Of a stretch of DNA of 64,000 nt, positions 9,378-19,345 are shown one piece after another. Source of the stretch: Aureococcus anophagefferens (taxonomy: Eukaryota > Sar > Pelagophyceae > Pelagomonadales > Pelagomonadaceae). Made by a program: the position numbers and the translations under genes. How positions within the stretch are numbered: the stretch's first letter is position 1; every line of letters begins with the position of its first letter. Location of the stretch: positions 640,145 to 704,144 of the forward strand of contig NW_008705576.1 of assembly GCF_000186865.1 (NCBI RefSeq). The letters are read 5' to 3'. The notes under the pieces are model-generated. The model saw only the letters and a list, made by a program, of their open reading frames with translations, had not been told where the DNA came from and searched no databases.

Positions 9378-10427
9378 CTACTTCCACCAGGGCTTGAGGC
9401 CCGTGCGGAAGTCGGTCTCCGTCCAGGGCGAGAAGGTGACGACGCCCTTGTCGTCCGTGATGTGCGCGAGCGCAAGGGAGAGCGGCGCGGGGCCGCGGAC
9501 GACCTTGCCCGTCTGGTCGTACTGGGAGCCGTGGCAGGGGCACATGTACTTGTTGGCGGCCTTGTTCCAGGGCACGACGCAGCCGAGGTGCGTGCAGACG
9601 GCGTTGATGCCGTAGTCGCGGATCGTCTTGTCCTCGTCGACGATGAGGTACGTCGCGTCGCCCTTGAGGCCCTGGACGAGCTCGCGGTCCCCGACCTTGT
9701 GGCTGCCGAGCCAGGAGTCGAAGGTCACGGCGTCGCCGGCCTTGGTGAGCGCCGGCAGGCCGCCGCCGCCGCCGCCGCCGCCGCGCGGGATGAAGAAGAG
9801 CACGTACGGGATCGCGAGGCCGCCGACGGCCGGGAGCACGCCCCCGAACAGCAGCACGAGGTTCATGATGTTCCGCCGCTCCATGTCGGGCACGAAGGAG
9901 CCCTCCTCGACGAGCGCCTAGGAGGGGGGACGCGGTGAGCCGACGGTGAATCGAACGCGGCGAAGCGATCGCGCGCGTTCTCTCTTTCACGTTCGGGGTA
10001 CGGGGGCGCGTCGTGCGCGTCCTCCGTGCGGGGGGCGCCCGCGAGCCCGCGGGGGGGCGCTCGCAGGGGCACCGGCGCAACCCGTGGAGTAACCGGGCCG
10101 GGGTTCGGCCAACTTGACGTTTCCTCCGCCCGGCTCCCGCGGATGGCCCCGGGACCCCCGGGCGGGGGGTGCGACGCGCGGACACACTTCCCAATTCTAT
10201 CGCGCTCGCCCTCGGAGCGGCGCGCCCTCCACCCACCCCCATCAGAGCGAGAAAAGGAGCCAGCCGAAGAACGGGCGACGATCCCCGCGGTTCAAGCCGT
10301 TTCGGACGCGGAAGCGCACCATCTGCGGGGCGGTCGCGATCTGGCGCACCTGCGCCTTGGTGCTGAACGCCGCGGGGGCCACGAGGGCCGAGGCCGTGGC
10401 TGCCAGGCAAGCGATAACGAGCTTCAT
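9378..10427 (-). CDS. petC: Cytochrome b6f complex Rieske iron-sulfur subunit (nuclear, plastid-targeted)
   Basis: Exons complement(9378-9917, 10320-10427), 215 aa. Exon 1 is the presequence [20 protein letters not shown], a signal peptide with an ASAL motif. Exon 2 encodes the mature protein: [17 protein letters not shown], a single membrane anchor, a Gly8 hinge (about residue 75), and the two Rieske ligand loops VCTHLGCVV and CPCHGSQYD carrying the Cys/His ligands of the 2Fe-2S cluster. It ends TGLKPWWK. It passes electrons from plastoquinol to cytochrome f or c6 on the lumenal side. An in-frame Met at 10523 could extend the N-terminus, but the shorter start makes the better signal peptide. 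Confidence 0.95.
9918..10319 (-). other. petC intron, 402 nt, GT-AG
   Basis: It separates ATAPQM from [16 protein letters not shown]. The 5' site reads atg|GTGCGC and the 3' site ctcctag|GCG on the minus strand. It has no inverted-repeat ends and no duplicated target, so it is an ordinary intron, placed at the transit-peptide/mature-protein boundary. Confidence 0.8.
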
Positions 10428-10881
10428 TGCGACGTCTACGAGGGCAAGATTGCGTGCTGACGATAGTCCTCGCGCCGGGGATCGGAGCACGGCACGAGCA
10501 GGCAAACGAAGACGAGTACGCATCCGTGCCCTTCTAGATGTACACTTCGCTCGCGTTCATTCCACGCCGCCGCAACGGGTCCTGCGGCGCCGCTCCGAGC
10601 CCCGAGAGCGAGCGCTCCGCACGAAGATGGTACTCGGCGCCGTCGGCGCGCGCCGCGCGGCTCACTAGGGGTGACCCCAACTCAAGCTTGGGGGGGATTG
10701 GACCGAGATCGTGGAGCTTGCCAAGCGGCTTCAAGCGCCCCCGAAGAGAACGTGCCTCTCCAAGTTCGCTTACGTCGGCCCTCGAGGCCTCAGCGCGCAG
10801 GCGGAGCCCCGGCCAATTCGGAGAGCGCGATGCGCCGAGTCCCAGAGCTGTGAGTCTGCGCCCTCCGCCGCCGCCAGCGCA
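10428..10881. other. Divergent intergenic region, petC / MYND gene
   Basis: 454 bp between divergent starts. In-frame extensions exist on both sides (Met at 10523 minus; open frame from 10711 plus), so true starts could lie inside it. No recognisable RNA gene or transposon. A near-perfect 27-bp direct repeat lies at its right edge. Confidence 0.4.
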
Positions 10882-10911
10882 ATGGTCTGCGCCCTGCGCC
10901 GCCGCCAGCGC
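10854..10911. repeat. Tandem 27-bp duplication spanning a start codon
   Basis: Copies at 10854-10880 and 10885-10911 (gtctgcgccct…cgccagcgc), 26/27 identical, period 31. The proposed ATG at 10882 lies between the copies. The period is not a multiple of three, so the duplication shifts the upstream frame. Confidence 0.8.
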
Positions 10912-11850
10912 CACGGCAAGACCGCGAAAGACAGACCACCAACACGCGCGGAACAGCTCGACGGCACGTTCTCCTGGGACTACGCCGCGTCGCGCCGCCG
11001 CCTAGCGAACGACGAGGACCTCCGACTGGGCCTCAACTGCTGCGCCGTCTGCGCCGGCGCGCCGCTGCTGTCCTGCGACGCCTGCGGCCGCATCGTCTAC
11101 TGCTCGGCGCGGTGCCGCGCGCTCGACGGCCGCGCGCACCGACGGGCGTGCGGAACGCTGCGAACGGTGCCGCCGGAGCGGCTGGAGGACATGGGCGTCG
11201 AGGAGGACGTCGACGAGGCCGCCGCGGATCTCGGCGACGTCGCGACGCTACCGACGATCCTGACACATTGGCGCGACCCAACGGCCGCGCTCGCGATGTC
11301 CTTCCCGCTGTCCGCGGCGTGGGCGGCGGCGGAGTTTCCCCGCGTCGCGAGAGCCCCGCGGACGAAGCGCCTCACGATCCACGTGCTCGGCGCCGCCCCG
11401 CCGGAGTGCGCGGCGCCGCCCCAGTGGTGGGCCGCCGCGCTGGGACGGCCGGTCACCGTCGTGCTCGTGGGACCGCAGGCGACCGCGCGGCCCGACCGCG
11501 AAAAAGACGGCGCTCGACTCCTCTACCGCCGCGGCGCCTACGAGAACGCGACGCTGCCGCCGGCGAGCCTCATCTTGGGCTTTAACATGGGCATCACGGA
11601 CGAGGCCTACGGCTGGCGGCCCGCGCTCGCCGCGGCGCCGCGGGGGGTCCCCTTGGTGACGTTCGCGCACTCTCGCCTCGAGGCCGCGCGCGAGCGCCGG
11701 TGCCTGCGCCGGGACCACGGCGCGGTGGGGTTCTCCGCGCTGCGCGCGAACCCCTTCCACGCGCCGCGCTGGAAGCAGAGCGGCGTCGTCGCGAACGACG
11801 TCTACCGCAAGCACAGCCACGCGCAGTGCTGCGTCCTGGATCTGCTGTGA
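10882..11850 (+). CDS. MYND zinc-finger protein, MSS51-like
   Basis: 322 aa from Met 10882; the frame is open to 10711, so a longer N-terminus is possible. A MYND finger lies at residues ~53-90 (CCAVCAGAPLLSCDACGRIVYCSARCRALDGRAHRRAC, with the C-x2-C…C-x2-C…C-x3-C…H-x3-C ligand pattern; note CSARC spacing). The C-terminal half contains LGAAPPECAAPPQWWAAALGRP and LILGFNMGITDEAYGW, the pattern of the MSS51-type translational-activator/zinc-finger family. A role in protein interaction is inferred. It is convergent with ferrochelatase, 38 bp away. Confidence 0.78.
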   Translation: MVCALRRRQRHGKTAKDRPPTRAEQLDGTFSWDYAASRRRLANDEDLRLGLNCCAVCAGAPLLSCDACGRIVYCSARCRALDGRAHRRACGTLRTVPPERLEDMGVEEDVDEAAADLGDVATLPTILTHWRDPTAALAMSFPLSAAWAAAEFPRVARAPRTKRLTIHVLGAAPPECAAPPQWWAAALGRPVTVVLVGPQATARPDREKDGARLLYRRGAYENATLPPASLILGFNMGITDEAYGWRPALAAAPRGVPLVTFAHSRLEAARERRCLRRDHGAVGFSALRANPFHAPRWKQSGVVANDVYRKHSHAQCCVLDLL

Positions 11851-11888
11851 TAAAAACTGGGCACGAAACCCCCCGTGGTGAATCAAAC

Positions 11889-13241
11889 TTAGACCGCCCC
11901 GACGCCCAACACGTGCACGAGGCGGTCGTCGGCGAGGAGCTCGAAGATGAACGCGATGGCGATGGCGACCGTCGCGGTCTTCGTGTTGATGAGCTCCACG
12001 GGCGCGGCCTCGACGCCCGGCAGCACGCCCAGGGGCTCGTCGCGCAGGTCGAAGGCGTTGACGACGCAGGCCTCCACCGACGACACGACGGGCTTGTTCA
12101 CCGCGGACGTGACCTGGTGCGCGAGTTCGTCGATGAACTCGCCGTCCAAGTTCAGCGCGGGCGCGCGGCGCCAGTGCTTGATGCCCGCGTCCTCGGCGAC
12201 CTCGCGGTACTCGATGTCGATCTCTTCGAGGGTTTCGATGTGCTCGGAGACGAAGGAGATGGGCACGACGACGATGCGCTCGCACCCGCGGCCGCCGATG
12301 GCCTCGAGCGCCGCGTCCGTGTAGGGCTCGAGCCACTTGACGGGCCCCACGCGGCTCTGGAAGCAGAGCTCGTAGGACGCCGGGTGCGGGTGGAGCTTCC
12401 GGGCCTGCTCGCTCACGAGCCGCACGGTCTTCTCGATGTGGCCCTTGTAGGGGTCGCCCGCCTCCTCGATGTAGGACACGGGCACGCCGTGGGCCGAGAA
12501 GAGCACCGTCGGCGGCGGCTCGCCGGGGTTGAGCGGGCCCACGTCGCGCATGAGGCCGTCGAGCTCCTCCGCGACCAACCGCGCGACCAAGTTCACGTAG
12601 CCGCGCGAGTCGTGCCACGAGGGGACGACGGTGTGGCTCGCCATGAGCTGCGGGTGGCTCGCCTGCATCTCCGAGAGGAGGGCCCGCAGGCTCGACCCCG
12701 TCGTCGAGATGCTGAAGTGGGGGTAGAGCGGCAGCACGACGGCCGACGTGCACCCGTCGGCGACGGCCTTGTCCAGGGCCTCGTCGGTGAACGGGTGCCA
12801 GTAGCGCATGGCGACGTAGGACTTGTACTCGACGCCCGAGCCGCCGCTGTTCAAAGCCTCCTCCAGGAGCCGCCCCTGCTCCATCGTGTACATGGTGATG
12901 GGGCTCCCGCCGCCGATCGATTCGTAGGCGGCGCGGCTCTTCGGCGCGCGCCGCGTCGCGATGAGCCAGGCGAGAGCCGTCTGCAGGCCGCCGATGGCCG
13001 AGGGGAGCCGGATGATGTCGGGGTCCGCGAAGAGGTTGTAGAGGAAGGGCTCGACGTCCGCCGTCGTCTGGGGGCCGCCGAGGTTTAAGAGGAGGATGGC
13101 GACCTTCTCCTTCGTGTTTAAAGTTTGTTGCTGGACCGGGGGCTCGAGGGTCGCCGCTGGTCTCCGCGACGGTGTCGCGCGCGGGGCGGGGCGCAGGAAG
13201 GCGTTCGCCACGAGCAGCGGCAGCAGCAGTGGTCGGCGCAT
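11889..13241 (-). CDS. hemH: Ferrochelatase, plastid-targeted, with degenerate LHC-like C-terminal helix
   Basis: 450 aa. Inserts Fe2+ into protoporphyrin IX to make heme. The N-terminus has a signal peptide and ANAF motif (LLLPLLVANAFLRPAPRA). The catalytic domain begins KVAILLLNLGGPQTTADVEPFLYNLF and includes SPITMYTMEQGRLLEEAL, VVLPLYPHFSISTTGSSL, TVLFSAHGVPVSYIEEAGDPY (the catalytic His in SAHG) and CFQSRVGPVKWLEPYT. After a linker, the last ~35 residues (PVELINTKTATVAIAIAFIF) resemble the chlorophyll-binding-like helix found at the C-terminus of cyanobacterial and plastid ferrochelatases, but with Lys where Arg is usual. The start at 13241 makes a good presequence. Confidence 0.95.
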   Translation of the reverse strand: MRRPLLLPLLVANAFLRPAPRATPSRRPAATLEPPVQQQTLNTKEKVAILLLNLGGPQTTADVEPFLYNLFADPDIIRLPSAIGGLQTALAWLIATRRAPKSRAAYESIGGGSPITMYTMEQGRLLEEALNSGGSGVEYKSYVAMRYWHPFTDEALDKAVADGCTSAVVLPLYPHFSISTTGSSLRALLSEMQASHPQLMASHTVVPSWHDSRGYVNLVARLVAEELDGLMRDVGPLNPGEPPPTVLFSAHGVPVSYIEEAGDPYKGHIEKTVRLVSEQARKLHPHPASYELCFQSRVGPVKWLEPYTDAALEAIGGRGCERIVVVPISFVSEHIETLEEIDIEYREVAEDAGIKHWRRAPALNLDGEFIDELAHQVTSAVNKPVVSSVEACVVNAFDLRDEPLGVLPGVEAAPVELINTKTATVAIAIAFIFELLADDRLVHVLGVGAV

Positions 13242-14047
13242 GCTGTCCAGCTCGCCTCACCAGTCCTTGGCCGGGGTCGGTGCTCCTTTCGTCGCCCGTC
13301 CCGCGGCGCGCGCGGCGGCGCTGGGAGGCGTGAGATGGGTTCTGTCGGTCGTGGCGGCGCGGGGGCGCGGCGGCGGCGCGACGGGGGGCAGGGGCTGCTG
13401 TTAGGGTCTGGGCTTGCGGCGCGCACGGCGCCGCGGCGGAATAGTTCCCAATCTTGCCCTCCTTGAAGGCCTGGAGGAGTCCCCTTGAGGAGGATCTTGG
13501 CGACGGCCTCCATCTGCGCCTGCGAATCGGCCTGGGAGATGGCGCTCGCGTTCGCGGTGGTCTTGCGGCGCAGGTGGAGCTTGGCCGCGCACGTCTTCTC
13601 GCCCGGCGCCGGCCGACCGCCACATCGCGTCGCACGCTCGCGTGCTAACGTCCGAGCCACAGGACGGTGCGACACGGTACGGTACCCGTGCCCGAACGAG
13701 TTCCACGGGGCGGTCGCCCTCGGCCTCTCGCTGGCGCCGCTCATAAACGATGTCTCCAGCTGCTCCATGCTCAATGCGATCAAGTTCGTCACTAAACTCA
13801 ATGGCCGCACCCCGCACTCGCCAGGCGCTTGTGCCACGCCATGCGCCGCTGCTCGGCTCGCCGGCGCACCGCCAGCGCACGCAGAGGCGTACGCAGTTGC
13901 CGATCCGCCTTGGCGCTTGAACAGATCCCGCGAGGGTACATTGCCTTGCAGTGAAGGACAGTCGTAGATCGTCTGAAGTGGTCGACATTCCTCCGTCGCC
14001 GGCCCCGTCGTAGCAAGATCGAGCTCGTCGCGACTGCTACCTGTAGC
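13242..14047. other. Divergent ferrochelatase / ChlH intergenic region
   Basis: 806 bp separating hemH (-) from chlH (+). A minus-strand stretch at about 13,485-13,600 could encode KLHLRRKTTANASAISQADS, which reads like protein but has no start or stop context I trust. Poly-purine/CG tracts occupy 13,330-13,400. No RNA gene, transposon or terminal repeat seen. Shared regulatory sites are expected but I cannot identify any. Confidence 0.4.
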
Positions 14048-17000
14048 ATGCCCGCCATGCGCACGGCCCTCGCGGCCCTCGCGCTGCTCGGCACCGCGTC
14101 GGCGTTCGTCGCCCCGACCTCGAGCAACCTCAAGCTCCGCACGAGCGCCAACGCGCCGCTCTACTCGACCATCGACAAGAAGACCGAGGACGTGTCGCTC
14201 AGCTCCGGCGGCGGCATGTTCACGACGTCGAAGCCCGAGGACCGCCGCATCGGCCAAGTCGAGCGCGCGCCCGCGTCCGGGCGCCCGCCCACGCCCCGCC
14301 CCCCGCGCCGCCGCGCGCCGCCGCGGAAGAAAAGATCCGCCGAACCTCAACCCACACCCCCAGGTACCTCGGCGCCAAGGACGGCTCGACGCCCGGCCGC
14401 GCGCCGCTCAAGATCGTCTACGTCGTCCTCGAGTCGCAGTACCAGAGCTCCATGACCCAGGCCGTGAAGCAGATCAACGCGAACGCGAACTCTGGCGTCG
14501 GCGTCGAGTGCGTGGGCTACCTCCTCGAGGAGCTCCGCGACGAGGCGAACGTGGCGGCCTTCAAGAAGGACGTCGCCGAGGCCAACGTCTTCATCGGGTC
14601 GCTCATCTTCGTCCAGGAGCTCGCGGAGGTCGTCCGCGACGTCGTCGAGGCCGAGCGGGACCGCCTCGACGCCGTGCTGGTCTTCCCGTCCATGCCCGAG
14701 GTCATGCGCCTCAACAAGGTCGGCGGCTTCACCATGGCGTCCCTGGGCCAGTCCAAGTCCGTCGTCTCCGAGTTCATGAAGAAGAAGAAGTCCGACGACG
14801 GGTCGTCGTTCGAGGAGGCGATGCTCAAGCTGCTCCGCACGCTGCCCAAGGTGCTCAAGTACCTGCCCGGCGACAAGGCCAAGGACGCCAAGTCCTTCAT
14901 GATGTCCTTCCAGTACTGGCTCGGCGGCTCGCCGGAGAATTTGCAGTCCATGATCATGTCGCTCGCGACGACGTACGTGCCCGCCGTCGCCGACGCGGCC
15001 GACGCGTCCGCGCTCGACGCCGAGGGCCTCATCGCCGAGCCCGTGCTCCTCCCGGACAAGGGCATCTGGCACCCGCTGGGCCCCGAGGTCTACCAGGACG
15101 TCAACGAGTACTTTAATTGGTACGAGACGACGCACGCGCCCGCCGCGGGCCTCGCCGAGGACGCGCCCGTCGTCGGCGTCGTGCTCCAGAAGTCGCACAT
15201 CAACACGGGCGACGCGGGCCACTACGTGTCCCTCATCTCCGAGCTCGAGGCCCGGGGCGCCAAGGTCGTCTGCATCTACAGCGGCGGCCTCGACTTCTCC
15301 GGCCCCGTGAAGGAGTACTTCTACCGCGTCGGCGGCGTCGCCGTCGACTCCGTCATCAACCTCACGGGCTTCGCCCTCGTCGGCGGGCCGGCGTCCCAGG
15401 ACCACCCCAAGGCCGTCGAGACGCTCAAGGCCCTCGGCGTGCCCTACCTCTGCGCCGTGCCCCTCGTCTTCCAGTCGTTCCAGGAGTGGGAGGCGTCCGA
15501 GCTCGGCCTCCACCCCGTGCAGGTCGCGCTCCAGGTGTCGCTCCCCGAGCTCGACGGCGCCATCGAGCCCATCATCTACGCGGGCCGCGAGGGCGCCACG
15601 GGCAAGTCCGTGCCCCTCGACGACCGCATCTCCGTCCTCGCGCAGCGGAGCCTCAAGTGGGCGACGCTGCGCCGCAAGGAGAACAAGGACAAGAAGGTCG
15701 CGGTGACCATCTTCTCCTTCCCGCCGGACAAGGGCAACGTCGGCACGGCGGCCTACCTCGACGTCTTCGGCTCCATCCTCGCCGTCGCCAAGGAGCTCAA
15801 GGCGCGCGGCTACGATTTGGGAGATACGGACCCGGACGCCATGGAGCCGGGAGACTTGATGGACATGGTCCTCAACGACAAGGAGGCGAAATTCGACTCG
15901 CCGAACCTCAACGTCGTCCACAAGATGACCATGGAGGAGTACGAGCGCTTGTGCCCCTACCAGAACGACCTCCACGAGAACTGGGGCCCGCCGCCGGGCC
16001 ACCTCAACTCGGACGGCCAGAACCTCCTCGTCTTCGGCGCCAAGTTCGGCAACGTCTTCGTCGGCGTCCAGCCGTCCTTCGGCTACGAGGGCGACCCCAT
16101 GCGCCTCCTCTTCTCCAAGTCCGCGTCGCCCCACCACGGCTTCGCGGCCTACTACACGTACCTCGAGTCGGTCTTCGAGGCCGACGCGGTGCTCCACTTC
16201 GGCACGCACGGCTCCCTCGAGTTCATGCCCGGCAAGCAGGTCGGCATGTCCGGCGAGTGCTACCCGGACCGCCTCGCGGGCACGATCCCCAACCTCTACT
16301 ACTACGCGGCGAACAACCCGTCGGAGGCGACGATCGCGAAGCGCCGCAGTTACGCGGCGACGATCTCGTACCTCACGCCGCCGGCGGAGAACGCGGGCTT
16401 GTACAAGGGCCTGAAGGAGCTCTCGGAGCTCGTGTCGTCCTACCAGGGCCTCCGCGAGAACGAGGCGCGCGGCCCGTCCATCGTCAACTCGATCATCTCC
16501 GCGGCGTACACGTGCAACCTCGACAAGGACATCAGGGACCTGCCCGCGGACGACTTCGACTCCAAGACCGTCGATCTGGAGGCCCGCGACAACGTCGTCG
16601 GCGCCGTCTACCGCCGCCTCATGGAGATCGAGAGCCGCCTCCTGCCCATGGGCCTCCACACGGTCGGCGTGCCGCCGACGGCCGAGGAGGCCATCGCGAC
16701 GCTCGTGTCCATCGCGGAGATCGACCGCCCCGAGGACGACATCCTCGGCCTGCCCCGCATCCTCGCCAACGCCAAGGGCCGCAAGCTCGAGGAGATCTAC
16801 CGCAACGCGAACGAGGGCATCCTCGGCGACGTCGAGCTCCTCCAGCAGATCACGGAGGCGACGCGCGCGGCCGTCCGCGCCATGGTCCAGGAGTCGACGG
16901 ACTCCACGGGCCGCGTCAAGGAGGTCACGCCCATGGCGAAGCTCATGGGCTCCATGATGGGCGCCGCGCCCTACCGCCAGGCCCTCGAGAAGACGGGCTT

Positions 17001-18363
17001 CGCGTCCGCGGCGGGCGACGCGGCGCTGACGCCGCTCTTCGAGTACCTCGAGTTCTGCCTCCGCCAGGTCGTCGCCGACAACGAGCTCGGCGCCTTGGTG
17101 GATGCTCTCGACGGCACCTACATCGAGCCCGGGCCCGGCGGCGACCCCATCCGCAACCCCGCCGTGCTCCCCACGGGCAAGAACATGCACGCGCTCGACC
17201 CCCAGTCCATCCCGACCACCGCGGCCGTCGAGTGCGCGAACCGCGTCGTCGAGAAGCTCCTCGAGCGCCTCGAGCGCGACAACGGCGCGCTCCCGGAATC
17301 CGTGGCCTTCACGCTCTGGGGCACGGACAACATCAAGACCTACGGCGAGTCCCTCGCCCAGGTTTTGGGCCTCGTCGGCGTGCGCCCCGTGCCCGACGCG
17401 CTCGGCCGCGTGAACAAGCTCGAGCTCATCCCCCTGGAGGAGCTCGGCCGCCCGCGCGTCGACGTCGTCGTCTCGTGCTCGGGCGTCTTCCGCGACCTCT
17501 TCATCAACCAGATGAACCTGCTCGACCGCGCCGTGAAGATGGCCGCCGAGGCCGACGAGCCCCTGGACCAGAACTACGTGCGCAAGCACGCCATGGAGCA
17601 GGCCGAGGAGATGGGCGTCTCCGTCCGCGAGGCCGCGACGCGCGTCTTCTCCAACGCCGCGGGCTCCTACAGCGCCAACGTCGGCCTCGCCATCGAGAAC
17701 GGCGGCTGGGAGTCCGAGTCGCAGCTCCAGGAGCAGTTCATCGGCCGCAAGGGCTTCGCGTTCAACGCGGACAAGCCCGGCATGATGACCCAGTCCACGG
17801 ACATGTTCAAGGCCGCGCTGTCGACCGTCGACGTGACCTTCCAGAACCTCGACTCCTCCGAGATTTCGATTTCCGACGTGAGCCACTACTACGACTCGGA
17901 CCCGACCAAGGTCGTCGCGGGCCTCCGCAAGGACGGCAAGAAGCCGTCGTCCATGATGGCCGACACGACGACGGCCAACGCGCAGGTCCGCTCGCTCTCC
18001 GAGACGGTCCGCCTCGACGCGCGCACGAAGCTCCTGAACCCCAAGTTCTACGAGGGCATGCTCGCGTCCGGCTACGAGGGCACGCGCGAGATCACGAAGC
18101 GCCTGCGCAACACCATGGGCTGGTCCGCGACGGCGGGCGAGGTCGACAACTTCGTCTACGAGGACGCGAACGACACCTTCATCAAGGACGAGGCCATGCA
18201 GAAGCGCCTGCTCGAGACGAACCCCAACGCGTTCCGCGACATGGTCACGACCTTCCTCGAGGCCAACGGCCGCGGCTACTGGGACACGGACGAGGAGAAC
18301 CTCGAGCGGCTCCAGGAGCTCTACCAGGAGGTCGAGGACAAGCTCGAGGGCATCTCCAACTAG
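14048..18363 (+). CDS. chlH: Magnesium chelatase subunit H, plastid-targeted
   Basis: Exons 14048-14274 (5' site tentative) and 14364-18363; about 1,408 aa, normal for the family. ChlH binds protoporphyrin IX and, with ChlI and ChlD, inserts Mg2+ in the first committed step to chlorophyll. The presequence [16 protein letters not shown] has the ASAF motif. Family signatures include [19 protein letters not shown] near the N-terminus, [20 protein letters not shown] (residue ~440), [20 protein letters not shown] (~600) and [20 protein letters not shown] (~1,020). It is divergent from ferrochelatase, which competes for the same substrate. The rest of the coding sequence has no intron. Confidence 0.96.
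14275..14363 (+). other. chlH intron, about 89 nt, 5' site uncertain
   Basis: The 3' site is cacccccag|gtacctc at 14363/14364, followed by [20 protein letters not shown]. Keeping phase requires the donor at 14275 (GT) or 14263 (GC); I cannot choose between them. It separates the presequence from the conserved domain. C-rich throughout, no inverted repeats. Confidence 0.6.
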
Positions 18364-18530
18364 CTTCGCCGCCCGAAAAAAAAAAAACACTCGCAGTGTG
18401 ATCGGACCCAAGCACGACACCCGCGGCGGCGGCCATCGCCGGGCCCGCGCGCTCTCCCACCGACGGGGATCGGAGCCGCGCGCCCCCACTCGCATCGACA
18501 CCACTAACGATCATGCCTACTACGCCCGTC

Positions 18531-18607
18531 GTGTCGTGGCTAGCGTCACACGTTACTGAACAGGTTGATGAGTTGTGTTGTGGCTAGTGTTACACGTTAC
18601 TGAACAG
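18531..18607. repeat. 44-bp-period tandem duplication of a gene's 3' end
   Basis: Copy 1 at 18531-18563 and copy 2 at 18575-18607 (gtgtYgtggctagYgtYacacg…ctgaacag) differ at three positions. Copy 2 contains the last codons and stop of the methyltransferase gene on the minus strand; copy 1 is a downstream duplicate in which the stop-codon bases have changed. Confidence 0.85.
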
Positions 18608-19279
18608 CGTGATGTCGCCGGCCATGACGCCCGACGCGTAGGTCAGCACCTCGCCCGTATTTTTCAACGCGAACTCCGCGAAGGCGGCCTCGAGCTCCGC
18701 GGCGCGCTTCGCGTTGTAGCCCACGTAGAGGGGCCGCGGCGCCGCGCCCATGAGCGTCCGCGTCGCCGCCGCGAGCTCCGCGACGCCGACGTTCGCGAAC
18801 GGCGGGTCGAGAAAGAGCGCGTCGAACGCGCAGTCCACGGGCTCCGGCGCTCTTAAATCGAACGCGCGGAACTTGAGGCTCGCGAAGCGCTCGTCGCGGT
18901 CGAGGAGCAGGTAGTCGCCGCCGGCCGCGTCGCGCCGCGCGGCGAGCGACGGGTTGCACACGAGGAGCGGCGTCTCGTAGCCGTCGACGAGCGCGAGCAT
19001 GCGGCGCGACGTGGGCTCGTCGTAGAAGAACTGCTCGTGGCGGTGGTCCTCCTCGATTTGCGTGGCGCCGAGCGTGACGGCGGCTGGAATTAGGTCCGTC
19101 GCGCGGCCGGCGCGGCGGATTTTGGCCGCGGCCTCGGCGGCCTTTTTTCGCTGCCAGGCCTCCTCGCGGTCGACCTTTTTCGCGCGCTTGCCGTGCAGCG
19201 CGAGCGTCTGTGGTCGTCGTCGCGTCGACGACGGCTGGAACGCGTGCGTTGCGAGTGCGAGGAGCACTATTGCGCGCAT
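18590..19279 (-). CDS. EEF1A lysine methyltransferase 1 / EFM5-like methyltransferase
   Basis: 229 aa from Met 19279. Signatures of the PF10237 family: HEQFFYDEPTSRRMLALVDG (residue ~80), LLVCNPSLA, LLLDRDERFASLKFRAFDL and the catalytic DPPF in FDALFLDPPFANVGV (~160). Family members methylate a lysine of elongation factor 1A using S-adenosylmethionine. Unusually, it begins MRAIVLLALATHAFQPSS, which looks like a signal peptide plus a plastid-type AF motif, so an organellar target is possible. Head-to-head with the next gene, start codons only 66 bp apart. Confidence 0.82.
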   Translation of the reverse strand: MRAIVLLALATHAFQPSSTRRRPQTLALHGKRAKKVDREEAWQRKKAAEAAAKIRRAGRATDLIPAAVTLGATQIEEDHRHEQFFYDEPTSRRMLALVDGYETPLLVCNPSLAARRDAAGGDYLLLDRDERFASLKFRAFDLRAPEPVDCAFDALFLDPPFANVGVAELAAATRTLMGAAPRPLYVGYNAKRAAELEAAFAEFALKNTGEVLTYASGVMAGDITLFSNV

Positions 19280-19345
19280 CAGGTTTTGCCACTCCACCAT
19301 CGCGCTTCGCCTACTGCCTCGCCGACCTCAAATAAAGGCTGCAGC

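Noticed and set aside
9765..9785. Gly8 (gcc repeat) tract in the Rieske gene as an expansion defect
   Set aside because: It falls exactly in the flexible hinge between anchor and cluster domain, where Gly-rich sequence is normal for PetC.
13401..13988. Minus-strand frame in the ferrochelatase/ChlH intergenic region as a gene
   Set aside because: A short piece reads like protein, but start, stop and flanks do not support a gene model; kept only as a note in the intergenic entry.
14347..18504. 1,385-aa open frame on the minus strand opposite chlH
   Set aside because: It is the antisense shadow of a very GC-rich coding sequence; its translation is Arg/Leu/Val/Glu-rich low complexity, while the plus frame shows all ChlH motifs.
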